Positions 1 through 8,766 are shown, numbered from the stretch's first letter. The stretch is DNA of 64,000 nucleotides from Candidatus Kaistia colombiensis (GCA_029203105.1 CP119318.1:4664501-4728500); one strand, 5' to 3'. The notes: generated by a model not told the origin, from the letters alone. A program made the numbers and translations.

Positions 1-494
1 TCGCGAACTTCGGCGAGACGGCGGGACCAGCCCTTGCCGAAGGTCGGCCACGTCTTCAGGCGCTTGAGGAAGGCGAGCCGGGCGTCGAGATAGGCGTCGA
101 TTAGCTTGGCCGAATCGGCCGCCCGGATGGCCTGCAGCGTCCGCTCGCCGATGATGCCGTCCGCCGGGACGCCGAGCACGCGCTGCAACGTCTTTGCCGC
201 CTGCCCCGGCCCGGAGTTGACCGCGAAATCCAGCACGGCATAGTCAATGCCGGCCGGCAGGTCGTCGAACCGGATCGAACGCGCGTACTGGCCTTCGAGG
301 ATGGCTGCCGCCTCCGCGAGTTGCAGCCGCTTGACCTCGTCCGGTGTCGCCGCGCGGCCGAGCTTGCGCCAGGCGCCGAGGGTCGCGGCGGTGATGCCAT
401 ACTTGGTGGCGCCGCCCGGGTCCTTCGGATTATTTACGAAGCCGCCCTCCGATCCGAAGATCAGCCGCAGGCATTTGTCGAGATTACCGCGCAT
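1..494 (-). CDS. Phage endolysin, GH108-type muramidase (partial)
   Basis: The minus-strand frame is open from an ATG at 494 to the window edge, so the C-terminus is missing. The N-terminus reads F-G-S-E-G-G-F-V-N-N-P-K-D-P-G-G-A-T-K-Y-G-I-T, the catalytic-glutamate motif of the glycosyl hydrolase 108 (N-acetylmuramidase) family. A later stretch, AVLDFAVNSGPGQAAKTLQR, is the typical second conserved block, and a peptidoglycan-binding-like segment follows it. Such enzymes cut the glycan strand of peptidoglycan at the end of the lytic cycle. It lies downstream of the tail genes, as endolysins do in P2-like phages. The family is clear; holin and spanin partners are not visible and may lie left of the window. 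Confidence 0.85.
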   Translation of the reverse strand, partial: MRGNLDKCLRLIFGSEGGFVNNPKDPGGATKYGITAATLGAWRKLGRAATPDEVKRLQLAEAAAILEGQYARSIRFDDLPAGIDYAVLDFAVNSGPGQAAKTLQRVLGVPADGIIGERTLQAIRAADSAKLIDAYLDARLAFLKRLKTWPTFGKGWSRRLAEVR

Positions 495-636
495 GGGATC
501 GCTCCCCGCGCCAGTTGGGCACGAGCATGATGAGTCTCCGATATTTCAAATTTGGAAAGACTGTTGCTTTTACGCCATCGACATGCGTTGCCGGGGACGG
601 CAGGCTATGCGTGCAATGAAGCAAGGAGGGCTGCGA

Positions 637-741
637 ATGAAGAAGACTTACGAGAAGCCGACGCTCGACAAATCGGCAACGCTGCAGCGCATTGCCGCCG
701 CTCCGCCCACCAGCGGGACCGAGCCACCGCCGATCGACTGA
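637..741 (+). CDS. RiPP-like precursor micro-gene, copy 1
   Basis: This is a 34-codon gene with a strong ribosome site (AAGGAGGG, about 6 bases before the ATG). The product starts MKKTYEKPTL and ends AAAPPTSGTEPPPID. The Y-x2-P-x-L pattern at residues 5-10 is the hallmark of lasso-peptide and related RiPP leaders, although the usual later Gly and Thr are not conserved. It runs opposite to the surrounding late genes and has its own hairpin terminator, so it looks like an independently expressed cassette. A near-identical copy lies at 8,807. I see no RiPP maturation enzymes (protease, RRE or cyclase) in the window. That it is a real peptide gene is likely because the copy is preserved; its function is unknown. 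Confidence 0.6.
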   Translation: MKKTYEKPTLDKSATLQRIAAAPPTSGTEPPPID

Positions 742-750
742 GTTGATTCT

Positions 751-780
751 CCCGCCGGCCGTCCGAATCCGGCCGGCGGG
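751..780 (+). terminator. Hairpin terminator of RiPP-like copy 1
   Basis: An 11-bp perfect inverted repeat (CCCGCCGGCCG / CGGCCGGCGGG) with an 8-nt loop begins 9 bases after the stop codon. It is followed by a weak T-containing tract. The same hairpin with the same spacing follows copy 2, so it was duplicated with the gene. Confidence 0.65.
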
Positions 781-1244
781 TCTCTATTCCGGCGCCAGCC
801 GAGCGAGATCGGCCGTCGTGATGAGGGTCATTGGTATCTCCGATGTGATGGATGATTGAAAAGCCAGATCCGGGGCTGGGCGTATTGTGATGTTGGCGGG
901 CGTGCATTTTGCAGGTCGACATCGAGCCCTGTGGACCGACAGTTCGCTGGCCCTGGCCCTGGCCGTGCCGCGAACCGCCCGCCACTACTGCAACCCGCTG
1001 GTTCTTTGTCGCCGAGGACCAGCGGGTTCATTGCACACGGATCGGAGATCCGATCATCCGTTCGAGTTTATGCTTCTTGGGAGGAGATGCATTGCTTGCG
1101 GATGAAGCCGCCCGCCGCCCGCGACCGAGAGGGGAGCTCGCGTGGGCGGCGGGCGGCGCTCTCCTCGACCCTAGTTCGTGCCCGCGCCATAGTCGGGCAA
1201 TTTTCGCCCAATCCAGTCGGTTGGGATTGGTTGCTGAGCGACGC
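781..1244. other. Gene-poor interval with two strong inverted repeats
   Basis: No convincing gene is seen here. There are two clear hairpins. One has 11-bp perfect arms at 992-1002 and 1018-1028 (AACCCGCTGGT and its complement). The other has 14-bp GC-rich arms at 1107-1120 and 1144-1157. The second lies about 90 bases beyond the rlpA-like stop on the minus strand and could end the leftward tail transcript, but no good T-run follows it. Confidence 0.4.
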
Positions 1245-1595
1245 TCAGTGGAGGATGGTGAGCCGGACGCGGGCGACGCCGGAGATCCCGCAGGCGCGCG
1301 CGGCCCCTTGGGCGAGGTCGATGATGCGGCCCCGGATGAATGGGCCGCGGTCGTTGATACGAACGGTGCAGGAGCGGCCGGTCGACAGCACCGTGACGCG
1401 CACGCGCGTTCCGAACGGCAGCGTCCGATGCGCCGCTGTCATGCCGCCCGGATGAAAGCGCTCACCATTGGCGGTGCGGTTACCGCTCTCGGCGCCGTAC
1501 CAGGACGCATGGCCGGTCTGGTCCGCCAGCACCGGAGCAGGCGTGAGCAGAAGCGCGCCGGCGGTGGCCAGCGTTAAGACGGTCAGCGATTTCAA
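1245..1595 (-). CDS. RlpA-like double-psi beta-barrel protein, secreted
   Basis: 116 residues. Residues 1-24 form a signal peptide ending VLA-D. The rest is one RlpA-type domain: HASWYGAESGNRTANGERF near the start and RINDRGPFIRGRIIDLAQGA near the end, which carry the conserved Asp of the barrel. RlpA proteins bind or cleave denuded peptidoglycan glycans. The start codon appears to be TTG. It follows the late-control gene D by about 20 bases and precedes the endolysin, so a role in host lysis or wall remodelling is plausible, but that is inference. The SPOR domain of cellular RlpA is absent. Confidence 0.8.
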   Translation of the reverse strand: MKSLTVLTLATAGALLLTPAPVLADQTGHASWYGAESGNRTANGERFHPGGMTAAHRTLPFGTRVRVTVLSTGRSCTVRINDRGPFIRGRIIDLAQGAARACGISGVARVRLTILH

Positions 1596-1614
1596 GGATG
1601 TCTCTCGCCGGCGA

Positions 1615-2724
1615 TCAGCCGATGTTCGAGGCGGGGACGGCCCCGGCCTCGACGGTGGGAGCCGAAGATGGGCCGCCCCTGCCGCCCGTCGCCGCTTTCG
1701 AAGCTCTGCCGTCTTTGCCGGCGTCGCCCTGCGGCTGCTTTACTTCCAGCCGCGTGATCCAGCCGGACCCGCTCTCGAAGTCATGTGTCACGGTCTCGAT
1801 CCGATAGGTGCCGTCGACGCCGGGGCGCGCGCCGGACAGGATCACTGTCGCCTCCGGTTGCGGCGTGGTTGTTCCATCGATGACGATGGTTCCACCGCCG
1901 CGCTCGCGCTCGGCGTTCTTCTTGTGCGCGCCAGCCCGCGCCTTGGCCTGGTCGGCATCGGGCGCGTCGAAGCGATCGACCAGATCGGCCTTGGCCTCCG
2001 GGTCTTCGATCTCCTCGGTCTCGTAGACGTATTTCCCCGCCTTGGTGTCGAAGTGCCGAACCCTCGCCGCCTTGAAGCGCGGCCGGCCGACGATAGGCGA
2101 AATGTCCCACGAGATCAGATTGACGCCCCATGCAGCAGAGACCGGTGGAAGAGCCTCGCCGGAAGCGGATGTTCCTCCGCTACGATCGGCGAGGATCGCC
2201 CGCTTGCCCGCGATCTTGAATGTCCCGCCGACCTCGCGCGCAATGCGCTCGCCGAAGTGCAGGAAGCTCTCGTTCTGCATCGCCCAATACTTGCGCGTGA
2301 GCGAGGCGAGTGCGCCGATCACCTGGACGTCACCGATGCCGGCAAGCTGACCAGCCTCGGTGAGGACGTTGCCGAGCGACTTGTCATCCCAATGCTTGCG
2401 CTGCGGCTCCTTCGCCTTGCCTTGGCTATCGAAGCCTTTCGCCGACACGGTCATGCTGCGTCCGGAAGCCGAGCCTTGGCACTGCACCTCGTCGACCGTG
2501 CCGGAAAAGACGATCGCGACGCCAGAAGCGGAGCCGAGCATGACCTCGATCGCCGCCCCGGTGCGCGGCAGCAGTAGTGCGCCGCCGGTATCGTCGAGCT
2601 CGATCTGGCAGGTGTCGGAGCTGGATCCTGCCTTGTCGACGACGGAAAGCTTGGTCAGGCGCGGCAGGATGCCGGAGGATACGTCCTGCCCGTCGATGGT
2701 GATGACGCAATAGGTCTGGCTCAT
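1615..2724 (-). CDS. Phage late control D / tail hub protein (gpD)
   Basis: 369 residues starting MSQTYCVITIDGQDVSSGIL. It matches the P2 gpD family: an N-terminal beta domain, a central segment RKYWAMQNESFLHFGERIAR typical of the hub, and a C-terminal low-complexity tail rich in Gly, Ala and Ser (about residues 330-369). gpD forms the baseplate hub beneath the tail tube. Its ATG overlaps the stop of gene X, as in P2-like operons. Confidence 0.88.
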   Translation of the reverse strand: MSQTYCVITIDGQDVSSGILPRLTKLSVVDKAGSSSDTCQIELDDTGGALLLPRTGAAIEVMLGSASGVAIVFSGTVDEVQCQGSASGRSMTVSAKGFDSQGKAKEPQRKHWDDKSLGNVLTEAGQLAGIGDVQVIGALASLTRKYWAMQNESFLHFGERIAREVGGTFKIAGKRAILADRSGGTSASGEALPPVSAAWGVNLISWDISPIVGRPRFKAARVRHFDTKAGKYVYETEEIEDPEAKADLVDRFDAPDADQAKARAGAHKKNAERERGGGTIVIDGTTTPQPEATVILSGARPGVDGTYRIETVTHDFESGSGWITRLEVKQPQGDAGKDGRASKAATGGRGGPSSAPTVEAGAVPASNIG

Positions 2725-2957
2725 CAGGACCACAGCCGGATTGCTTCGACCCGCGCGACACCGGGTGTCGGTGCATCAATCGGGATCTGGACGACGGTCC
2801 CGATAGGCAAGTACGGGCCGGCCTCTGCGAGAGCGGGGTTTGCCATCAGAATACGATCAACCAGACCATCGGTCCGCCGCTTGAAGCGGCGCCACACGAG
2901 CAGATCGATGGTGATGAACTCGCCAGCGACCTTCACCTCTTCATAGGTTGTGGCCAT
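2724..2957 (-). CDS. Tail protein X (gpX, LysM-like)
   Basis: 77 residues (MATTYEEVKVAGEFITIDLL...). The pattern of an N-terminal beta strand, W-R-R, an NPAL-type stretch (ANPALAEAG) and GTVVQIP matches P2 gpX, a small LysM-like tail protein. The ATG at 2957 overlaps the stop of gene U (ATGA). A GTG one codon earlier is the alternative start. Confidence 0.85.
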   Translation of the reverse strand: MATTYEEVKVAGEFITIDLLVWRRFKRRTDGLVDRILMANPALAEAGPYLPIGTVVQIPIDAPTPGVARVEAIRLWS

Positions 2958-3376
2958 CACAGCATCCCCATTATCGACGCGAAGAAATCAGAGCCGGTCG
3001 GCGTGTCGGCCCGCTTGATCGAGATGTCGACGTCGACCACCCGGCCGATGCCCTGGGCGCTGAGGTAGGAGGATTTCTCGCTGACCTTCTCGATTACAAA
3101 CCAGCCCATGGGTGTCCCGTCGCCGCGCATGAAATACTGCGCGATGCCGCTTTTGCGCATGGCTGCAAGATTGGCGAGACCGTCGAGACCGCCAAATTCA
3201 TAGGGCAGCAGCTTGACGGTCAGTCCGAAAGTCTCCGCGCCGTCGCCAATGAATTCCAGCGGCGGCCGGCGCCCCATGATCGGCTTTTCGGCATAGCGGG
3301 CATCGGAGCTATGCTCGATCGACGTGACATTGATGGGCGCGATCTCGAAGATCACGCCCCCGAGGATCGCCAGCAT
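2957..3376 (-). CDS. Tail protein U (gpU, tail terminator-like)
   Basis: 139 residues. The central GRRPPLEFIGDGAETFGLTV and the later segment GTPMGWFVIEKVSEKSSYL are hallmarks of P2 gpU. Members cap the tail tube and help tail completion. It lies between the tape measure gene and gene X, the canonical P2 order. Confidence 0.88.
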   Translation of the reverse strand: MLAILGGVIFEIAPINVTSIEHSSDARYAEKPIMGRRPPLEFIGDGAETFGLTVKLLPYEFGGLDGLANLAAMRKSGIAQYFMRGDGTPMGWFVIEKVSEKSSYLSAQGIGRVVDVDISIKRADTPTGSDFFASIMGML

Positions 3377-3387
3377 CGCGCTCGCTC

Positions 3388-5886
3388 CTATTGGTGCCCG
3401 ACGCCAGAGACGCCCGTATCGGCATGGATGGCGCGGAGCCGTTGATCGATGCCGCTCGATGTCCTGGATATGCCAGCGTTGACGTTGCCGAGGCCGCTGC
3501 TGAGCGCAGAGAGCTTCGCCAGAGCCTCGTCGATTGAGGTGGTGTCGACGTTGGGGCGGACAGTCGTGTTGAGCGCATCAACGGCGTCGCCGGCGGCCTC
3601 GGCCTTGCCCTTGGTCTGGTCGAGGGATGATCCGTCGATGCCGTCAGTGCCATTCCAGAGCCGCTTCATGATGCCGAAAGTGCTGAAGTCATAGGTTTTC
3701 GGATCATAGCCCTTCGGATAGCTCGGAGCCGGGAGCGCGCCCAAGCCCGCATCGATTGCCTCCGTTCCGAGATAGTAGGCAGCGGCCTGGGGGATGGCCC
3801 ACTTCGCAAACCCGCCGACCTTGCCCCAGAACCCGCCACCTGCCGCGCCGCCAAGCGCCGCTTCGCCAGCCTGAACGCCTGCCGCTCGCGTCAGCGCGAC
3901 GGCAGCGCCCGAGAGCTCGGCCGCCGAGGCGGTGAGCGCCGTCGATGCCCGGAACTCCAGCAGCTTGTCGACGACATTCCAAGCCGCTGTGAACTCGGCC
4001 ACCTTGCTGCCGACGACGCCGATCGCGCCGCCGAATGCCAACAGGTTCGGGTTGAGTTCCGAAAGATGCTGGATCGTTTTGCCGGTCAGATCGGTGACCT
4101 TCGTCAGCAAGCCGCCTTCGCCGTTCGCATCGATTGCGCGGCCGATCGCCGTCTCGAGGTTCTTCAACGCGCCGACGACGCGGTCGGCGGCGCCGGAATA
4201 GCCGCCCTGGCGCTCGTCGCTGATGTTGCTCGCGAAGTTCTCCGGTGCGGTTGCCAGCATCTCTCGATACTCGCGGAACATCTCGGGACTGCCGAACGCC
4301 TTCGAGAACTTGCCGCCATGCTTGTCGGTGAAGAAGGCGTTGAGCTGCGCGAGGCTCGGGTTCGCGGCCATGATGGCGCGGAGGAGCCCTTCCGTGTCGA
4401 CGCTATCGACCGAGTTCTTCCAGTAGGTCTGGGCGAACTTGGCGATCTTGTTCGCATCGGCGGCCTTCAGTGACCCGTCCTTCTTCTTGTCGAAGCTGCC
4501 CTCGGCGGCGACCGTAAAGGCCTCGATGAACGAGCTCTGGTCTCCCATGATGTCGTCATTTTCGAGCGCGGCCGCGAGAGCCTTGCGCCCCTCTGGCGTC
4601 AGGCTCTTGCCGAAGTTGCCCCGGAACGCCTTCTCGACATTGCCGGCATCGATCGGGCCGCCCTTGGCGAAGTCCGAGTAATCGATCCCCATCGAATAGA
4701 GCGCATCGAGACCCTTCTTCGTCGGGGAGACCAGCTTGGCCGATGCGGTTCGCATCGCGACGCCGGCCTCTTTGCCGGGGATATTGGCGCGCTTCATCAG
4801 CGCGGCGATGGTGCCCATGGTCTCGTCGGAAAGGCCCGCCGTCGAACCGGGCATCGCGCCGAACTTGAAGAAACCCTCGATGTCCTCATTGTCGAGGCCG
4901 CCAATCTTGGCGAGCTTCACCGCCTGGTCGACGACACGGCGCATCGTCGCCACGGCTTCGGCGGCGTTCTCGATATGCTTGCCGGTGCCGAAGACGATGC
5001 CTTCGAGGGTCTTCGCCGCGTCGGGCAGATCCGTCCCCATGGCGCCGGCGTAGTTCGCCGCCTCCTTGACGAACGGGATGATGAAGTCGCGCTTGACGCC
5101 GCGCTGCGCCAGGCTGGTCTGCGCCTCCATGACCTGAAGGTCATTGAACCGGGTCGTCGCGCCCATATGGAACGCCTGGTCGAGGAACGGCTTCTGATCC
5201 TCCGGCGTGAGGCCGAGGATGGCCTTTTGCAGGCGGCGGGTATCGTCGAATTCCTTGTAAGTTGCCGCCGACGATCTGACCGCCTGATTGGTCTTGTGGC
5301 CCACGTAGATCGCGCCAGCGCTGCCAATGACGCCAGCGACCTCCCGGCGGAGCCGGCGCCGGCCAGCGAGCGCCACCTGCTCGCGCTCGGCGTTCTGCTG
5401 CTGCTTGATCGCCGCCGTCGTCTCCTGGATCGAGGCGCGCAGCCGCGCCTCGGCGCCGATAGCCTTGTCGATCGATCCGCCAATGCCGGCATAGGCCGAC
5501 TTGGCCTTGGCCGATGCGTTCTGATACTCGGCCGCCGTCTTCTTGACCTCGCTCTGCGCCCTGCGCATCGCGGACTGCATCTTGCGCGAGGTCTCGTCGG
5601 TCGCGGTCGCGAGCGCCTTCGCCGCGTTCCGGACGGCGGCCTGCGCCTCGGTGAACTGGCGCCGCGTCGCCTTCAGCTTCTCTTGCGCTTCGCGGAAGGC
5701 CGAGACCTTACGGGCCGCCTCCTGAGCCTTGTTCAGCTCGTCGGTCAGCGCCTTCATCTTGGCGGACTGGATGCCGCCTTCGGCCTTGCCGATCTGGTCA
5801 AGCGCGCCGGCCACCTGGGCGGCTTGCTTCGAGGCTTCGTCCTTCAGGCGGACAATGAGCTCGGCGACCGAGGAAGAACCGGCCAT
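3388..5886 (-). CDS. Tail tape measure protein (TP901 family)
   Basis: 832 residues starting MAGSSSVAELIVRLKDEASK. The first 180 or so residues are Ala/Lys/Glu-rich coiled coil, followed by the TP901 core (EAQTSLAQRGVKRDFIIPFV, then NYAGAMGTDLPDAAKTLEGI). Hydrophobic Gly/Ala-rich segments lie around residues 600-700. The protein sets tail length and is ejected with the DNA. The ATG lies 3 bases after the stop of the E' frame. Confidence 0.92.
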   Translation of the reverse strand: MAGSSSVAELIVRLKDEASKQAAQVAGALDQIGKAEGGIQSAKMKALTDELNKAQEAARKVSAFREAQEKLKATRRQFTEAQAAVRNAAKALATATDETSRKMQSAMRRAQSEVKKTAAEYQNASAKAKSAYAGIGGSIDKAIGAEARLRASIQETTAAIKQQQNAEREQVALAGRRRLRREVAGVIGSAGAIYVGHKTNQAVRSSAATYKEFDDTRRLQKAILGLTPEDQKPFLDQAFHMGATTRFNDLQVMEAQTSLAQRGVKRDFIIPFVKEAANYAGAMGTDLPDAAKTLEGIVFGTGKHIENAAEAVATMRRVVDQAVKLAKIGGLDNEDIEGFFKFGAMPGSTAGLSDETMGTIAALMKRANIPGKEAGVAMRTASAKLVSPTKKGLDALYSMGIDYSDFAKGGPIDAGNVEKAFRGNFGKSLTPEGRKALAAALENDDIMGDQSSFIEAFTVAAEGSFDKKKDGSLKAADANKIAKFAQTYWKNSVDSVDTEGLLRAIMAANPSLAQLNAFFTDKHGGKFSKAFGSPEMFREYREMLATAPENFASNISDERQGGYSGAADRVVGALKNLETAIGRAIDANGEGGLLTKVTDLTGKTIQHLSELNPNLLAFGGAIGVVGSKVAEFTAAWNVVDKLLEFRASTALTASAAELSGAAVALTRAAGVQAGEAALGGAAGGGFWGKVGGFAKWAIPQAAAYYLGTEAIDAGLGALPAPSYPKGYDPKTYDFSTFGIMKRLWNGTDGIDGSSLDQTKGKAEAAGDAVDALNTTVRPNVDTTSIDEALAKLSALSSGLGNVNAGISRTSSGIDQRLRAIHADTGVSGVGHQ

Positions 5887-5889
5887 GTC

Positions 5890-6383
5890 CTATTCCTTTC
5901 CGGGACCTTCGATGATCAATCGAGCCTCGCCCCACCAGGCGACGAGATCCTGCCAGTCCATCGCCCTGATGTCGGTTAGGGTTATGCCGGGCATCGCGTG
6001 CAGCACGACGCTCGACAGCCTGCGCCACCCGATCGGGTTGGCCGCTACGCCGTCGCGCCCTGGAAGCGGCGGGGCAAAAAACGCTGTGTGACCTCGTCGA
6101 TCTTGTCACCATCGTCGGCATCGAGCGCGTCAAGCACGGCATCGGACACGCTGAACATGGGGAAGCGGACGCGTGCGGCGCCGCCCTTTGAAGCCGTCTC
6201 GAGAAAATTCGCGATCTGGCCGACCGTCATGCGGTGGACCGTGATCCGGTCATAGCGCACACCGTCGATTGTGACCGGCCAGTCCAGGATCACATCCTCG
6301 AAGCGGGCGGCTTCATTATCGAAGGCGGCGATGGGCTTGGTCGGGTCGGAGGCGGGCTCGGCCGCCGTGGCGTCGGTGCTCAT
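5890..6383 (-). CDS. Predicted E-E' tail chaperone fusion made by -1 frameshift
   Basis: The minus strand carries T-TTT-TTG at 6081-6075, in the zero frame of gpE (CGT TTT TTG). A -1 slip there opens a frame of 61 codons that runs through gpE's stop to a TAG at 5892-5890. The extension ends ITLTDIRAMDWQDLVAWWGE, the GpE'-type motif of P2-like phages. P2 itself uses T-TTT-TTG for E/E', and many tailed phages make tail chaperones this way. The heptamer and open frame are directly visible; actual frameshifting is inferred. Confidence 0.75.
6045..6383 (-). CDS. Tail assembly chaperone gpE
   Basis: 112 residues starting MSTDATAAEPASDPTKPIAA. It contains the phage tail assembly chaperone block (VILDWPVTIDGVRYDRITVH, then MTVGQIANFLE) seen in P2 gpE and Mu gp41 relatives. 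It sits between the tube gene and the tape measure gene. The frameshift heptamer lies 11 codons before its stop. Confidence 0.85.
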   Translation of the reverse strand: MSTDATAAEPASDPTKPIAAFDNEAARFEDVILDWPVTIDGVRYDRITVHRMTVGQIANFLETASKGGAARVRFPMFSVSDAVLDALDADDGDKIDEVTQRFLPRRFQGATA

Positions 6384-6449
6384 GTCATGCTCCCACTCTA
6401 TTGAACGAGGCCGCCGGTTGATCCAGCGGCCAACTCGGCGCCGGCTCGA

Positions 6450-6995
6450 TCAGGAGTAGACGCCCGGGATGCGCAGCAGGCTGTTGATTTGTGCGTTCTG
6501 ATCAACGCCACCGGTCCGGAGCGAATTCGTGAACGCATCCCAGAAGAAGATCTCTTCACTGCCGAAGTGCAGCTCGTAATGCGTGATCTCGTTCAGCGAA
6601 TAAGCGAAGCCCATCAGGTTGCCGCGCGAGAACGCATCCGGCGCGGCTTGGCCGAGCCGGGCCTCCATGATGGCTTTCGCCTGGAGTGCGTCGCCGGACC
6701 GCTTGTCGCGCACGACGCCATAGGCCGTGTAGACGCGCTTCAGCGGCGTGCCGAGGCCGAACTGCTTCAGCAGCTCCGGATCCCAGCCCTTGAGCTTGAA
6801 GCTCGAGGTGAGCTTCTGAATGCCGACCTCGAACTCCATCGCGACGAAGGAGCCGCCGGGATGGTGGTCCTGATACATGGCCTGAAGGCTCGGCAGCGAG
6901 ATCTCGTCGAGCGTCAGGTGCTTCGAGTTTTCGGGGTCGTGATCGCCGCAGAAGAGGTTGGCAGCTTCCATCACGTAGACGGTGTTTGTGGTCAT
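6450..6995 (-). CDS. Major tail tube protein (gpFII)
   Basis: 181 residues starting MTTNTVYVMEAANLFCGDHD. Typical FII features are the LTLDEISLPSLQAMYQDHHP segment, GGSFVAMEFEVGIQKLTSSF and a C-terminal Asn-rich end (NAQINSLLRIPGVYS). Hexamers stack to build the inner tube of the contractile tail. It is 62 bases downstream of the sheath gene, in the usual order FI-FII. Confidence 0.92.
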   Translation of the reverse strand: MTTNTVYVMEAANLFCGDHDPENSKHLTLDEISLPSLQAMYQDHHPGGSFVAMEFEVGIQKLTSSFKLKGWDPELLKQFGLGTPLKRVYTAYGVVRDKRSGDALQAKAIMEARLGQAAPDAFSRGNLMGFAYSLNEITHYELHFGSEEIFFWDAFTNSLRTGGVDQNAQINSLLRIPGVYS

Positions 6996-7057
6996 GTCGG
7001 GCTCCGATCAGAAGGGAGAAGGGGATCGGCGCCGGCTCGTGCCGGCGCGCGCCGTCG

Positions 7058-8560
7058 TCAAGCCGCCGTGGCGAGCTGCGACTGGAGATCCGAGAGCAGG
7101 ATGTCCAGCGCCGGCCGATAGCGGGCCGACTGGATCCCGAGATGGACCAGCGGTGCGGGCTCCTCGAACTTTACGTCGAGCGTGAACCGGCCGAGGCGAA
7201 GCTGCTCCGGCGAGTTGCGGTCGCGGTCGAAGCTGACCGGCTTGTAATCGAGGATGGCCTGCTGCGCCTTCAGGTCACGCAGCGCAAAGTTCATCGTGTT
7301 GATCACCGACTGGAGCGTCTGGCCGGTGATGTTGAACTTGCCGAGGTACTGCCGCAGCGTCTTGATGAACATCAGGTGGATGTAGTCACGCATCCGGACC
7401 TGATTGTAGAACTTCCAGATCGGATCCTCGGAGCAGGTGTCCGTCGCGATCAGGACAAACCCGCCGTCCGCGATTGCCCCATCCGTGTTCTCGCCGCGCA
7501 CCGTGATGCCGATGTTGTGCGAGAGGAGCGTCTGGCCTTCATTGGCGCCGTCGAGCAGCGAGAAGGCGATCGGCCGGCTGGTGCCGACGATGCCGCGCAC
7601 GGCGCGGTTCGCCGCCGAGTGCGACGGGAGCCCTGCATGCGAATGATCGTTGGCGATAAGCTGGCCGAGCACGTAGGGAGACTTCGGCGCAACAACGATG
7701 TCACCTTCGTCGTCGATGCGCTTGTACGCAGGGTCAACCGCGATGATGCGCTTCGACGAGAGCGAGGTGCGCCAGGCAACGGCGGCGTTCATCGTCGTGG
7801 CGGGGCCGTCGACCACGCCGACCGCGAGAAGCTGGTCGAGCAGCATCGGCAGGCTGGCGCAGATGGCATTCGACGCGGTGTCGAGCGTCGCGGTCGCCGT
7901 AGCCCCGGTGCCGGTGCCGCCAGAGAAGACAATCGTCGGGGCAGCGGTCAGACCGGAGCCATTGGTGTCGAGGACGACCGCCACGACCTTGTCCGCGTCT
8001 GCACCCGTCCCGAGCACGGCGTGGCCGGTCGGGAGAACCTTGTCCGCGGCCGAGCCGCCGCCGGAGAACGTCACGGTAGGAACGGCGTCATAGCCGCTGC
8101 CCGGCGCCGTCACGGTCACTGCCGTGACCTGATTGGCCGCCTGCGAGGTGTAGCCGGGAATTGCGACAATGCGCGGCGTCACGCCGAGGACATGGGCGGC
8201 GTCGAGCAGGGCGAACATGCCGGTGCGGGCATTGATGTCGCCCCGCAGGTTCGCGATGGTCTCCTGCACCGTTGCGCCGTCCTCGACACGGACAAGCACG
8301 ACCTGCGCCGCCACCTGGAACTCGCCCAGCTGCTCGTTGATCGCGGTCAGGGCATCGTAGCCGGTGCCCTCCTTGCCGAGCGCGGCCAGCATCGCCGCGT
8401 CATCGGAGAAGAACGTCACCGCCTCGTCCAAGGGGAACAGGGTGGCGTCGGCGGCCGGGGCCGTTACAACCAGGCCCGCGATGCTCATGTTCGACCACAG
8501 CCCCGGCCGGGGCTCGCCGTCGAGCGTGGAGATGGAAATGCCGAAGATCGGGTCGCTCAT
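7058..8560 (-). CDS. Contractile tail sheath protein (gpFI) with an inserted beta-repeat domain
   Basis: 500 residues from the ATG at 8560, which has an AAGGAGG site just upstream. N-terminal VVTAPAADATLFPLDEAVTF and C-terminal FIKTLRQYLGKFNITGQTLQ match P2/Mu-type sheaths. About residues 145-228 interrupt the usual fold with two related units (GSGYDAVPTVTFSGGG and GSGLTAAPTIVFSGG). This looks like a small surface-exposed beta domain. The gene starts a short operon with FII; a minus-strand terminator sits just upstream of it, so it probably has its own promoter in 8,561-8,627. Confidence 0.92.
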   Translation of the reverse strand: MSDPIFGISISTLDGEPRPGLWSNMSIAGLVVTAPAADATLFPLDEAVTFFSDDAAMLAALGKEGTGYDALTAINEQLGEFQVAAQVVLVRVEDGATVQETIANLRGDINARTGMFALLDAAHVLGVTPRIVAIPGYTSQAANQVTAVTVTAPGSGYDAVPTVTFSGGGSAADKVLPTGHAVLGTGADADKVVAVVLDTNGSGLTAAPTIVFSGGTGTGATATATLDTASNAICASLPMLLDQLLAVGVVDGPATTMNAAVAWRTSLSSKRIIAVDPAYKRIDDEGDIVVAPKSPYVLGQLIANDHSHAGLPSHSAANRAVRGIVGTSRPIAFSLLDGANEGQTLLSHNIGITVRGENTDGAIADGGFVLIATDTCSEDPIWKFYNQVRMRDYIHLMFIKTLRQYLGKFNITGQTLQSVINTMNFALRDLKAQQAILDYKPVSFDRDRNSPEQLRLGRFTLDVKFEEPAPLVHLGIQSARYRPALDILLSDLQSQLATAA

Positions 8561-8627
8561 CAGAGCCTCCTTGGGGATGCGGCCAGAGCCGCCGGGGTTG
8601 CCGGCGATCCGCCGGAGGATTGCGCGC

Positions 8628-8656
8628 AATAAAAAAGCCGCCTCAGAGAGCGGCCT
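8628..8656 (-). terminator. Intrinsic terminator upstream of the sheath gene
   Basis: On the minus strand a GCCGC / GCGGC stem with an 8-nt loop (arms 8637-8641 and 8650-8654) is followed by six T and then ATT. It would stop leftward transcripts coming from the fibre operon before the sheath gene. Confidence 0.65.
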
Positions 8657-8766
8657 GTCGGTGCCGGTCGAGCCGGCTGGATGGTGGGTTCGTCAGCCGG
8701 GCCAACCGGTGGATTGGTCACCTTGGATGGGGGGCCACGATCTGGACGAGCGAAACGGCGTCTGCC

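Noticed and set aside
4975..5979. 334-codon plus-strand frame opposite the tape measure gene
   Set aside because: It is the GC-rich antisense shadow of the tape measure protein; Arg/Leu-rich composition and no family features.
6986..8632. 548-codon plus-strand frame opposite the sheath gene
   Set aside because: Antisense shadow of the sheath; extreme Arg/Gly content and no start site.
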